A stretch of DNA of 64,000 bases from Tranquillimonas rosea (GTDB lineage: Bacteria > Pseudomonadota > Alphaproteobacteria > Rhodobacterales > Rhodobacteraceae), in NCBI RefSeq assembly GCF_900111315.1, contig NZ_FOGU01000004.1, positions 124,001 to 188,000 on the forward strand, read 5' to 3'. How positions within the stretch are numbered: the first letter of the stretch is position 1; each line of letters starts with the position of its first letter. This document shows, piece after piece, positions 1 to 7,923 of the stretch. The notes beneath the pieces were generated by a model. That model saw nothing but the letters and a program-made list of their open reading frames with translations, did no database searches and was not told the origin of the DNA. The position numbers were made by a program, and so were the translations under genes.

Positions 1-347
1 ACCCCGCGCAGGTCACGATCGCCGGCCCCGAGACGACCCTGACCAGCCGCGCCTCGTTCGACCTGTCGATGGTGATGAACGAACTGGCGACCAACGCGTC
101 CAAGTACGGCGCCATCTCCACATCGGACGGACAACTCGACGTCAGCTGGCACCGGCAGAACGGACGCACGATCCTCGAATGGCAGGAGAGCAACGGGCCA
201 GCGGTCACGCCACCCGATTCCACAGGCCTCGGCACGTCGGTCATCGAAGCGCAGAACCTCGCCGCCAACGGCAGCGCCCGGATCGAATACCGCGAAGGCG
301 GCGTCTACTGGCGGCTGGAGCTCGACCCGGGCGCACTGGAGTCGTGA
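1..347 (+). CDS. Sensor histidine kinase, C-terminal part (HWE/HisKA_2 type), 5' truncated by the window edge
   Basis: Only the ATP-binding end of a sensor kinase is present; the reading frame is open from base 3 and ends with TGA at 347. The N-box reads NELATNASKYGA, which is characteristic of the HWE/HisKA_2 kinases common in alphaproteobacteria, and a G-box-like GLGTSVIE follows near the end. The family autophosphorylates on a histidine upstream of this segment, and in alphaproteobacteria it often feeds general-stress or light-response circuits. Sensor and dimerisation domains lie outside the window, so the signal cannot be inferred. No response regulator gene follows; the next gene is on the opposite strand. 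Confidence 0.8.
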   Translation, partial: PAQVTIAGPETTLTSRASFDLSMVMNELATNASKYGAISTSDGQLDVSWHRQNGRTILEWQESNGPAVTPPDSTGLGTSVIEAQNLAANGSARIEYREGGVYWRLELDPGALES

Positions 348-588
348 TCCATCGCGGCGGAGGCGCCCCACGCGATGTTGGCTGGCCGCCACGGAGGTCA
401 TCGTCTCGAATGGTTGGGGTGTGGGACGGAACTGCCGTTACTGCTCCGAAACTACAAGTCCTCTCTCGGCCCTCTACGGACATTCATGTAGCTCTCGACG
501 AACGGTTGTTTTGAGCCCTCTTTAATAAATGCAAACTTGAAGAATTTTCCATAAGTGTGAAACCCATTCTGTACGTTCTAGGCTCAGG
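348..588. other. Intergenic region, kinase end to HEPN gene
   Basis: About 240 bases between two convergent genes. The sequence changes from GC-rich to visibly AT-richer from about position 500 onward. I see no clear terminator hairpin with a T tract, no RNA gene and no convincing small ORF. Confidence 0.4.
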
Positions 589-1752
589 CTAAACTTCTCC
601 ATTCAAATCGATTTGATCGAAGTCGAACTCTTTGCCGCGCTTAGCAGCGACCAACAACAAATTTGAAATCGCGTCCTCACTTTCTTCAATAATATCAAAA
701 TCGTTATCCTTTGAAACATCTTCTCCATGCACTGCCCGACTGCGAACTTTATAGAGATTCTTAATTAGCTTTCGGTATTGGGCGCGTTCTTCATAGCTTT
801 CGCCAAGAATGATTGCCGCACGCGTTGCGATCTTATGCGTCATTTCAGTGTTGCCATCACTGAGAAGCGCTTCAAGGGCGATACTGTATTCAATCGCTTT
901 ATTTGCGCATGTGTGTTTCCGTCGGGCGAGGCCGACGCGCGACAAAGCCACACGCATTTTTTCTTTAAGAGCCGGCATCATTGCGAGAAAAAGTTCGATG
1001 TTTGGAAGGTCATTGGATTGAAGCACTCGCCCTGAAGATACGGGCGCTTCTTGCGGGAACCCGGCGGTACCCCAACTGGCCTCGGCAGCTTGCAGTTCTG
1101 GATCCAGAAATTCAGTCCAATTGACGGTGAGCGCAGGGGCCAGACCCTTGTTTAATATACACCCGATAAGAACGTCTTCGATCGCAGAAATCACACCATG
1201 ATTTATAGGTTGTTTTGGGACTTTTTCGGTCCTGTCGTGCCTAATTTCCTTAAAAGCCAACGCGTTAAAGTGGGTGCCGAGCACGTTCTGCAACGGGTGC
1301 GCCATCGATAGTGATCGAAAGGTAGTCACCTGGGGGCTATCGCCTGCTTGTTCGAAGGGTAAAATCGATACTCCATTTGAGAAATCCAATTTTTCTTTCA
1401 CCATCAAACCAGATATAAGGCCTGCGTGCCTTATTCGGGCAGATTCAGTATTTATTACGCCACGATACCAATTAATTGCTCTGCTGGGACCCTGTGAAAC
1501 AGCATAAGCAGCGAGTGATATTGCCCCAGTGTAGGGATGGATATGCAGCTGACCGATATCAAAAAACAGTTGCCCTTCGTAGGAAAGATCCTGGTGATTT
1601 TTAAGGCATTTAAATATTTCATCGATCAGGCTTGAATGAGCCCGAGCTACTGCGCTCGCAGCTGCAAATCCGCTTTGGGGCCGGGATGAAGTGCTTCTAG
1701 GAAGGCGCTCTAAGAGGGCATATAAATTATCGTCAGTGGTGTGCATCTGCAT
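589..1752 (-). CDS. HEPN-domain (ApeA-like) hypothetical protein, possible RNase/defence protein
   Basis: A 387-residue soluble protein with no signal peptide or membrane segment. Its C-terminal third is helical and resembles the HEPN domain of ApeA-type proteins: a stretch beginning AIEYSIALEALLS, then IATRAAIILGES, then LYKVRSRAVHGE. R337 and H342 form an R-x4-H motif, the catalytic signature of HEPN ribonucleases. The N-terminal two thirds are not recognised. The ATG at 1746 has a better spaced GGAG than the ATG at 1752, so the protein may be two residues shorter. Base composition is clearly more AT-rich than all neighbours, and the gene stands alone with no antitoxin-like partner, suggesting acquisition by transfer. 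Related ApeA proteins are known anti-phage factors; a defence role here is inference only. Confidence 0.6.
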   Translation of the reverse strand: MQMHTTDDNLYALLERLPRSTSSRPQSGFAAASAVARAHSSLIDEIFKCLKNHQDLSYEGQLFFDIGQLHIHPYTGAISLAAYAVSQGPSRAINWYRGVINTESARIRHAGLISGLMVKEKLDFSNGVSILPFEQAGDSPQVTTFRSLSMAHPLQNVLGTHFNALAFKEIRHDRTEKVPKQPINHGVISAIEDVLIGCILNKGLAPALTVNWTEFLDPELQAAEASWGTAGFPQEAPVSSGRVLQSNDLPNIELFLAMMPALKEKMRVALSRVGLARRKHTCANKAIEYSIALEALLSDGNTEMTHKIATRAAIILGESYEERAQYRKLIKNLYKVRSRAVHGEDVSKDNDFDIIEESEDAISNLLLVAAKRGKEFDFDQIDLNGEV

Positions 1753-2060
1753 ACTCCGCTGTCAGCTTAAAAATCACCTCGGCCTAAACCAGTAAGTCTG
1801 CCATTGGACCTAGATAGTCAACGATTCAGCGGAAGGCGACCGTCATCCATTCATATGGCGAGATGCTCGCGCATTAACTTTTCATTTGCAGGAAGCAGGA
1901 ACTTAGGCCCGCGAAGCAGTCATCCGTACTGAGCGCAGCGAACGGCAGCTCCCCGCCGTATCGATATGTGCGCGGCGCGGAATTTTGCAGTTTGGACTCG
2001 GAGCAATCATCGCAGCGTCATCGACGCTGCCGGCGACAGCACTCGACCCACGACACAACC
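1753..2060. other. Gene-free stretch upstream of the HEPN gene
   Basis: About 310 bases without a supportable gene. The first part remains AT-rich like the HEPN gene and probably holds its promoter; the right part returns to GC-rich sequence. No RNA gene, transposon end or direct repeat was recognised. Confidence 0.4.
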
Positions 2061-2091
2061 AAAAAGGGGCGCGCGCCGTGGCGCACGCCCC
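2061..2091 (-). terminator. Rho-independent terminator of the sugar-binding protein gene
   Basis: A hairpin at 2066-2091 (GGGGCG...CGCCCC outer stem, GCGC/GCGC inner stem with one mismatch) is followed on the minus strand by five T residues (2065-2061). It lies 28 bases downstream of the stop of the minus-strand binding-protein gene. Confidence 0.75.
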
Positions 2092-2118
2092 CACCGGGAG
2101 AGATAGGTTTCGCGGCGC

Positions 2119-3111
2119 CTACCAGGTGGGGCGCTCGAATTCCTCGACAGTCTCCGGCGTGACCTTGGGCGTCTCGATGGTCTGAAGCTCGGGCACCTCG
2201 ATGCCGTTGGCCACCTTCACCGCCGTCTGGATCGCCAGGATCGCGTCGTCGACCGGGGATTGCTTGTTTGAGCCGGTCATCCAGCCCTCCTTCATCATGT
2301 CCCAGCCCTCGCCGAACTGGTTGGCGGTGACGACCTTGACGTCGCCCGGCGCCTTGCCCGCGCCCTTCAGCGCCGAGATCACGCCCAGCCCCATGCCGTC
2401 GTCGAAGGCATAGACCCCGTCGATCTGGTCGCCGTACTGGGTGAGGTAGGTCTCCATCACCGTCTGCGCCTTCTCGCGGTTCCACTCGGCGGTCTGGCTG
2501 GCGACGATGGTCACGTCGGGAAACTGGTCGGCCAGCGTGTCGAGAAAGCAGTTCTTGCGCAGGATCGACACGGTGTAGCCCGGCGTGCCCTCGACGACGA
2601 CGATGTCGCCTTCGCCCTCCAGCGCGTTGCCCAGCATCTCGGCCGCCTGCGCGGCCTGGGTGCAGTCGTCCGGCCCGGTATGGGCCTGCACGTAGCGGCG
2701 GCCCGCCTCGCCGATGGGCGAGTTCGAGGTGATGACGGGAATGTCCCCGCGCGCCGCGTCGCGGATCGCCGGGATCAGCGCGTTCTGCGAGGTCGGCCAG
2801 ACCACGATCGCGTCCATGTTCTGCGAGACCATGTCCTGGATCTGGTTGAACTGCGTCGCCGGATCGCCCTGCGGGTCCATCACCGTCGCGTCGAGCCCCA
2901 GCTCCTGGGTGTACTGCTCGGCCGTCTCGGCGTATTTCGCCTGGTAGGCGTTCGAGCCCGGATAGAGCACGGTGATGCCGATGCGCGTCTCCGACAGCGG
3001 CTTCCTCAGCTCGCCGCCCAGCCAGTCCGGCGCCTCCTGGGCCGCGGCCGTCCCGGCCCCCAGGATCACGGCGGCCGCCGCCAGGCGGGCAAGCGCGTTC
3101 GCGTTCTTCAT
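2119..3111 (-). CDS. Sugar ABC transporter substrate-binding protein (RbsB-like)
   Basis: A 330-residue periplasmic binding protein of the ribose/galactose type (Peripl_BP_4). The first 24 residues form a signal peptide ending in GTAAAQ. The start at 3111 is preferred because it begins the signal peptide and is preceded by GGGGAGGA; an upstream ATG would add 21 polar residues. The mature part shows the usual pattern, such as VLYPGSNAYQ near the ligand cleft, AIVVWPTSQNALIPAI and VYAFDDGMGLGV. It delivers solute to the permease pair and ATPase encoded divergently at 3351-6795. The divergent promoter region carries two copies of a candidate operator. The ligand is probably a monosaccharide or polyol, identity unknown. 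Confidence 0.88.
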   Translation of the reverse strand: MKNANALARLAAAAVILGAGTAAAQEAPDWLGGELRKPLSETRIGITVLYPGSNAYQAKYAETAEQYTQELGLDATVMDPQGDPATQFNQIQDMVSQNMDAIVVWPTSQNALIPAIRDAARGDIPVITSNSPIGEAGRRYVQAHTGPDDCTQAAQAAEMLGNALEGEGDIVVVEGTPGYTVSILRKNCFLDTLADQFPDVTIVASQTAEWNREKAQTVMETYLTQYGDQIDGVYAFDDGMGLGVISALKGAGKAPGDVKVVTANQFGEGWDMMKEGWMTGSNKQSPVDDAILAIQTAVKVANGIEVPELQTIETPKVTPETVEEFERPTW

Positions 3112-3220
3112 GGTGTCCTCCCCATTTCTCGGTTCCGGCGCCGGCGGGCGGTGCTCCTCCCGCTCCGGCGCCATCCCCTTTGATCATCCGGGAGGGCGGC
3201 TCTTTCACAACAGCCATGAT

Positions 3221-3233
3221 GTCCAAATCTGAC
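3221..3233. promoter_or_regulatory. Candidate operator, copy 1 (GTCCAAATCTGAC)
   Basis: An imperfect inverted repeat that aligns over 13 bases with the perfect palindromic arms at 9694-9706 upstream of the fusion regulator gene. It lies 110 bases upstream of the binding-protein start, in the divergent promoter region of the sugar transport genes. The regulatory role is inferred from position and similarity only. Confidence 0.45.
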
Positions 3234-3276
3234 CAAAGCCCGGAGTCCCGCGGTCACGTCCGCCCGGGACCGCGAG

Positions 3277-3289
3277 ATTCAAAATGGAC
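3277..3289. promoter_or_regulatory. Candidate operator, copy 2 (ATTCAAAATGGAC)
   Basis: Matches the site at 9694-9706 at 11 of 13 positions, including the complete right half CAAAATGGAC. It lies 62 bases upstream of the first permease gene, and its centre is 56 bases from copy 1. Two sites of this kind between divergent transporter genes suggest control of both directions by one regulator. Confidence 0.5.
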
Positions 3290-3350
3290 CGAATGACTGT
3301 GTTCGCGCCCCTGCCCCCCGCCGTAGCGTAAGGGACGGGAGGACATATCC

Positions 3351-4304
3351 ATGACGATCAACTGGCGCGGCCTGCTGCAACGGCACGGCCTCATCCTGGC
3401 CTTCGGGCTGTTCCTGGCGGGCGTTGCGCTGGGCAACGACGCGTTCCTGACACCGGGCAATATCCTCGACGTGCTGCGGCAGGTGTCGATCACCGGGCTG
3501 ATCGCGCTCGGCGTGACCTTCGTGGTGGTGACCGGGCGGCTGGACCTGTCGGTCGGGTCGATGCTGACGCTGCTGACGGTCATCGTGGTGGACCAGCACA
3601 ACACGCTGGGCCCCGGCCTTGCCATCCTGTGCACGCTCCTGGCGGGGCTGGCGATCGGGGCGTGGAACGGGCTGCTCGTCGGCTACCTGGGGTTCAACGC
3701 GCTGATCGTGACGCTGGCGATGCTGTCGCTCCTGAACGGAGTGACGCTGTGGTATTCCGGCGGCTCCAACGTCAACGTCGTCGGCGCGGACCAGAGCTGG
3801 TTCGGGGTCTTCGGCCGCGGCAGCGTGGCCGGCATCCCGGTGCCGGTGATCCTGTTCCTCGGCAGCGCGGGGGCGGCGAGCTTTCTGTTGCGGCGCACGG
3901 TGTTCGGGCGCTCGGTCTATGCCGTGGGCGGCAACCAGGTGACGAGCGTGTTCTCGGGCATCGACGCGCGGCTGACGGTGTTCTGCGCCTACCTGCTGTC
4001 GGGGCTGGCGACCGCGCTGGCGGCGGTGGTCATGGGCAGCCGCGTGATGGGCGCGCAGAACACCATCGGACAGGGCTACGAGCTGACGGTGCTGGCCGGC
4101 ATCATCCTGGGCGGCACGTCGCTGATGGGCGGCTCGGGCAGCATCTGGCGCACCGTGATCGGCATCGCGATGCTCGGCTTCATCCAGAACGGCCTGCTTC
4201 TGATGGGCTTTCCCTATTACGTCCAGTGGCTCGTGACCTGGGCGATCATCATCGCGGCGGTCTGGATCGACCTCGCCGCCAAGCGCGGAAAGGTGTTCGC
4301 ATGA
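3351..4304 (+). CDS. Sugar ABC transporter permease 1 (RbsC family)
   Basis: A 317-residue polytopic inner-membrane protein of the BPD_transp_2 family, about nine to ten hydrophobic segments. The motif LAGIILGGTSLMGGSGS near residues 245-265 is the usual cytoplasmic loop region of RbsC-like permeases. The ATG at 3351 is preceded by GGGAGGA at good spacing. Its stop overlaps the start of the second permease (ATGA), so the two are translationally coupled and probably form a heterodimeric channel. It is the first gene of a five-gene operon that runs to 7919. Confidence 0.9.
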   Translation: MTINWRGLLQRHGLILAFGLFLAGVALGNDAFLTPGNILDVLRQVSITGLIALGVTFVVVTGRLDLSVGSMLTLLTVIVVDQHNTLGPGLAILCTLLAGLAIGAWNGLLVGYLGFNALIVTLAMLSLLNGVTLWYSGGSNVNVVGADQSWFGVFGRGSVAGIPVPVILFLGSAGAASFLLRRTVFGRSVYAVGGNQVTSVFSGIDARLTVFCAYLLSGLATALAAVVMGSRVMGAQNTIGQGYELTVLAGIILGGTSLMGGSGSIWRTVIGIAMLGFIQNGLLLMGFPYYVQWLVTWAIIIAAVWIDLAAKRGKVFA

Positions 4305-5281
4305 CCGCAATCCACACCACCCCGCAGCGCGCGGGCGCCATGACGCACGCGACCCGCGCGCTGTTGCGCAACCATATCTGGCTGTTCCTCGTGCTGGCCA
4401 TCGCCGTGTTCTCCGGCGCAACGCCGTATTTCCTGACGACGAACAACATGGGCAACATCCTGACGCAGGGCGCCTTCATCGGCATCCTCGCCATCGGCAT
4501 GACGCTGGTCATCCTCAACGGCGAGATCGACCTGAGCGTCGGCGCCAACCTCGCGCTGGCCGGCGCGCTGGCGATCGGGCTGCAACCCGCGGTCGGCGTG
4601 TGGCCGGCGATCGGGCTGGCCTTCCTCACGAGCACCGCGCTGGGGGTGCTGAACGGGCTGCTGGTCGTCTTTTCGGGGATGCACTCGTTCATCGTGACGC
4701 TGGGCGGGCTGATCGGCATCCGCGGGCTCGTCTTCGTCTATACCGGCGAGAACGCCCTGATGGTCGAGGATTTCAGCTATACCGAGCTGGCCGAGGTCTA
4801 TCTCGGGCCGCTGTCGCTGACGGCGATGATCTTTCTCGGACTGGCGGCGATGTTCCAGTGGGTCCTGTCCAGCACCCGCCACGGGCGCGAGACCTACTCG
4901 GTCGGCGACAACATCGAGGCCGCGCACGACGCGGGCATCAACATCAAACGGCACAAGGTCATCAACTTCGGCATCTGCGGCGCGATGGCGGGGATCGCCG
5001 GGATCCTCCTGTCGATGCGGCTGGGCACTGCCGAGCCCAATGCCGGCCGCATCTGGGAGCTGTGGACGATCATCGCCGTGGTGCTGGGCGGCACGCGGCT
5101 GCAGGGCGGCTACGGCAGCCTGTGGATGACGGTCGGCGGCGTGCTGACGCTGGCGGTGCTGCGCAACGGGCTGCGGCTTCTGAACACGCCGAACTACGTC
5201 GAGCTGATGGTCATGGGATCGGTCCTGATCCTGGCGCTCGGCCTCAACAGACTGGTGGAAATGCGGGAGGGCGCGCGATGA
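4301..5281 (+). CDS. Sugar ABC transporter permease 2 (RbsC family)
   Basis: A 326-residue membrane protein homologous to the preceding permease, with the same family loop (VVLGGTRLQGGYGS). The ATG at 4301 overlaps the TGA of permease 1, and its own stop overlaps the ATPase start by ATGA. An N-terminal extension of about 20 polar residues precedes the first membrane segment. Two non-identical permeases with one double ATPase is a common arrangement for RbsA/B/C-type importers in this group. Confidence 0.9.
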   Translation: MTAIHTTPQRAGAMTHATRALLRNHIWLFLVLAIAVFSGATPYFLTTNNMGNILTQGAFIGILAIGMTLVILNGEIDLSVGANLALAGALAIGLQPAVGVWPAIGLAFLTSTALGVLNGLLVVFSGMHSFIVTLGGLIGIRGLVFVYTGENALMVEDFSYTELAEVYLGPLSLTAMIFLGLAAMFQWVLSSTRHGRETYSVGDNIEAAHDAGINIKRHKVINFGICGAMAGIAGILLSMRLGTAEPNAGRIWELWTIIAVVLGGTRLQGGYGSLWMTVGGVLTLAVLRNGLRLLNTPNYVELMVMGSVLILALGLNRLVEMREGAR

Positions 5282-6795
5282 ACCAGACGGTGCTTTCGGT
5301 CTCGGGGATCACCAAGACCTTTCCCGGCGTGCGCGCGCTGGACGACGTGAGCTTCGACATCCGCGCGGGCGAGGTGCACGCGCTGGTGGGCGAGAACGGC
5401 GCGGGCAAGTCCACGCTGATGAAGGTGCTGGCCGGGCTCTACAAGCCCGACAGCGGCGAGATCGTCCATCGGGGCGAGGCCGTGCGCCTGACCTCGCCGC
5501 TCGAGGCGCGCAACCGCGGCATCCTGCTGATCCACCAGGAGCTGTCGCTGTCGCCGGAACTGTCGGCGGCCGAGAACATCTATCTCGGCGCGTGGCCGAC
5601 GAACCGGCTGGGCGTGCTGGACAAGCGCAAGCTGCGGGCCGACGCGCAGGCGGCGCTCGATGCGTTGGGTTGCGATTTCGGCGCGACCGCGCGGGTGGGC
5701 ACCCTGTCGATCGCGCGGCAGCAGATGGTCGAGATCGCCCGCGCGCAGGCGTTCAACGCCAATCTCGTGATCTTCGACGAACCCACCGCCTCGCTCACCG
5801 AGGGCGAGAAGGTGCAGCTGTTCCAGACCATCGAGCGGCTGCGCGCCGCGGGCGTGGGGATCGTCTACATCTCGCACAAGATGGACGAGATCTTCGAGAT
5901 CACCGACCGCATCACCGTGCTGCGCGACGGCGCGGTGCAGGGCACGGTCGAGACCCGCGACACCGGCATCGCCGAGATCACGCGGATGATGATCGGCCGC
6001 GACCTGGACAGCTATTTTCACCGCGCCCGCGCCGATTTCGGCGCCGAGACGCTTCGGGTCGAGGGGCTGACCAAGGCGGGGCTGTTCCGCGACGTGAGCT
6101 TCTCGGTCCGCGAGGGCGAGGTGCTGGGGCTCTACGGTCTGGTCGGCGCCGGGCGGTCCGAGGTGGTCGAGACGATCTTCGGCATCCGCAAACCCGACGC
6201 CGGGCGGCTGTTCTGGCGGGGCGAAGAGACGGCGTTTCCCAAGCCGCGCAAGGCGATCGAGATAGGCATGGCGCTGGTGCCCGAAAGCCGCAAGGAACAG
6301 GGCCTGATCCTCGGGATGGGGGGACGGCAGAACATCACCCTGCCCCACCTGCGCCTGTTCTCGCGCCTGCGCGTCATGCAGGAACGCCAGGAGCGCGCGG
6401 TGTTCGACCGCTACCGCGAGCGGCTGTCGATCAAGACCACCGGTCCCGAACAGCCCGTGTCGCTGCTGTCGGGGGGCAACCAGCAGAAATTCGTGCTGGC
6501 CAAGTGGCTCTGCGCCGAGCCCAAGCTGGTGATCCTGGACGAGCCGACACGGGGCATCGACGTGGGCTCGAAATCGGCCATCCACGAGCTGATCGCGGGG
6601 CTCGCCGAGCAGGGTCTCGCGGTGATCGTCATCAGTTCCGAGATGCCCGAGGTGCTGGGCGTCAGCCACCGGGTCCTGACCATGTCCGAGGGCCGCGTCG
6701 CGGGCGAGTTCTCGGGCGACAGCATGACCGAGCAGAACCTGATCGAGGCGGTGTCGCGGCAGGCGCCCGCCGCGGTGGAAAGCGAGGTGGCGTGA
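5278..6795 (+). CDS. Sugar ABC transporter ATP-binding protein (RbsA/MglA family)
   Basis: A 505-residue protein with two ABC domains in tandem, the standard build of sugar importers of the CUT2 class. The first domain has a full Walker A (GENGAGKST, residues 38-46) and Walker B LVIFDEPTAS. The second has a degenerate P-loop (GLVGAGRSE) but an intact signature LSGGNQQK and Walker B LVILDEPTRGID. This asymmetry is normal for the family. It energises transport through the two permeases encoded immediately upstream with ATGA overlaps. Confidence 0.93.
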   Translation: MNQTVLSVSGITKTFPGVRALDDVSFDIRAGEVHALVGENGAGKSTLMKVLAGLYKPDSGEIVHRGEAVRLTSPLEARNRGILLIHQELSLSPELSAAENIYLGAWPTNRLGVLDKRKLRADAQAALDALGCDFGATARVGTLSIARQQMVEIARAQAFNANLVIFDEPTASLTEGEKVQLFQTIERLRAAGVGIVYISHKMDEIFEITDRITVLRDGAVQGTVETRDTGIAEITRMMIGRDLDSYFHRARADFGAETLRVEGLTKAGLFRDVSFSVREGEVLGLYGLVGAGRSEVVETIFGIRKPDAGRLFWRGEETAFPKPRKAIEIGMALVPESRKEQGLILGMGGRQNITLPHLRLFSRLRVMQERQERAVFDRYRERLSIKTTGPEQPVSLLSGGNQQKFVLAKWLCAEPKLVILDEPTRGIDVGSKSAIHELIAGLAEQGLAVIVISSEMPEVLGVSHRVLTMSEGRVAGEFSGDSMTEQNLIEAVSRQAPAAVESEVA

Positions 6796-7919
6796 TGCAG
6801 AAACCCGTTCTCGGCGTCGGCCTTGTCGGCGCGGGCTTCATGGGCCGCTGCCATGCCAACGCCTTCCGCTCGGTCGGCGGGCTGTTCGACCTGCCCCGCC
6901 GGCCCGCTCTGGCGGTTCTGGCCGACATCTCGGACGCGGCGGCGCAGCGGAACGCGGCCGCGCTGGGTTTCGCCCGTGCCACCGCCGACTGGTCGGCGCT
7001 GACCGCCGACCCCGAGGTCGATGTCGTCGCCGTCACGGCGCCGAACGTGCTGCACGAGCCGATCGTCCTGTCGGCCGTAGCGGCGGGAAAGGCGGTCTAT
7101 TGCGAGAAGCCGCTGTCGACGACCGCCGCCTCGGCCCGGCGGATGACCGAGGCTGCGCATGCGGCAGGGGTGCCGACGCTGGTGGGCTTCAACTTCCTGC
7201 GCAACCCGATGATCCGGCTCGCCCGGCAGATCGTGGCCGCGGGCGAGATCGGCGAGATCACCGGCTTTCACGGCCGCCATGCGGAGAACTACATGGCCCG
7301 CTCGGACGCGCCCCATTCGTTCCGCACCGACCCCCATGGCGGCGGCGCGCTGGCGGATATCGGCAGCCACGTCATCTCGCTCGCGCGGTATCTGGTGGGA
7401 CCGATCACGCGCACCTCGGCGTCCTGCCGCACGATCTTTCCCGACCGCCCCCGCGCCCCCGGCGCGTCCGAGACGGCGCCGGTCGAGGTCGACGACATGA
7501 CCCATGCGCTCGTGACCTTCGCCAGCGGCGCCGAGGGCAGCATCGAGGCAAACTGGGCGGCCACGGGACGGACGATGGACCTGTCCTTCGAGATCACCGG
7601 CACGCGCGGCGCGGTGGCCTTCAGCCAGGAGAGGATGAACGAGCTTCTGCTGTGGTCGGGCATGTCCGGCCGGTCCGGCTTTACCCGGATCGAGGCGGGG
7701 CCCGAGCATCCGCCCTATGGCGCGTTCTGTCCCGCGCCGGGGCATCACCTGGGCTTCAACGACCTCAAGGTGATCGAGGTCGCCGAGCTGATCCAGGGCA
7801 TCGGCGGCACCGGCCCCCTGTTTCCTGATTTCCGCGAGGCGCTGGCGGTGCAGGAGACGGTCGAGGCGATGCAGCGCTCGTCCGCCCGCCGCATGTGGGA
7901 GGACGTCCGCGCCGCCTGA
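6795..7919 (+). CDS. Gfo/Idh/MocA family oxidoreductase
   Basis: A 374-residue NAD(P)-dependent dehydrogenase. The N-terminal Rossmann fold shows GLVGAGFMGRCH, and the conserved EKP motif (CEKPLS, near residue 105) carries the usual catalytic lysine. The start ATG shares one base with the ATPase stop (TGATG), so it belongs to the transporter operon. Members oxidise sugars, polyols or inositols, often at a ring hydroxyl. Together with a second family member at 11445 and a GMC oxidoreductase at 9824 it suggests stepwise oxidation of the imported compound. The exact substrate cannot be read from sequence. Confidence 0.88.
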   Translation: MQKPVLGVGLVGAGFMGRCHANAFRSVGGLFDLPRRPALAVLADISDAAAQRNAAALGFARATADWSALTADPEVDVVAVTAPNVLHEPIVLSAVAAGKAVYCEKPLSTTAASARRMTEAAHAAGVPTLVGFNFLRNPMIRLARQIVAAGEIGEITGFHGRHAENYMARSDAPHSFRTDPHGGGALADIGSHVISLARYLVGPITRTSASCRTIFPDRPRAPGASETAPVEVDDMTHALVTFASGAEGSIEANWAATGRTMDLSFEITGTRGAVAFSQERMNELLLWSGMSGRSGFTRIEAGPEHPPYGAFCPAPGHHLGFNDLKVIEVAELIQGIGGTGPLFPDFREALAVQETVEAMQRSSARRMWEDVRAA

Positions 7920-7923
7920 GCGC

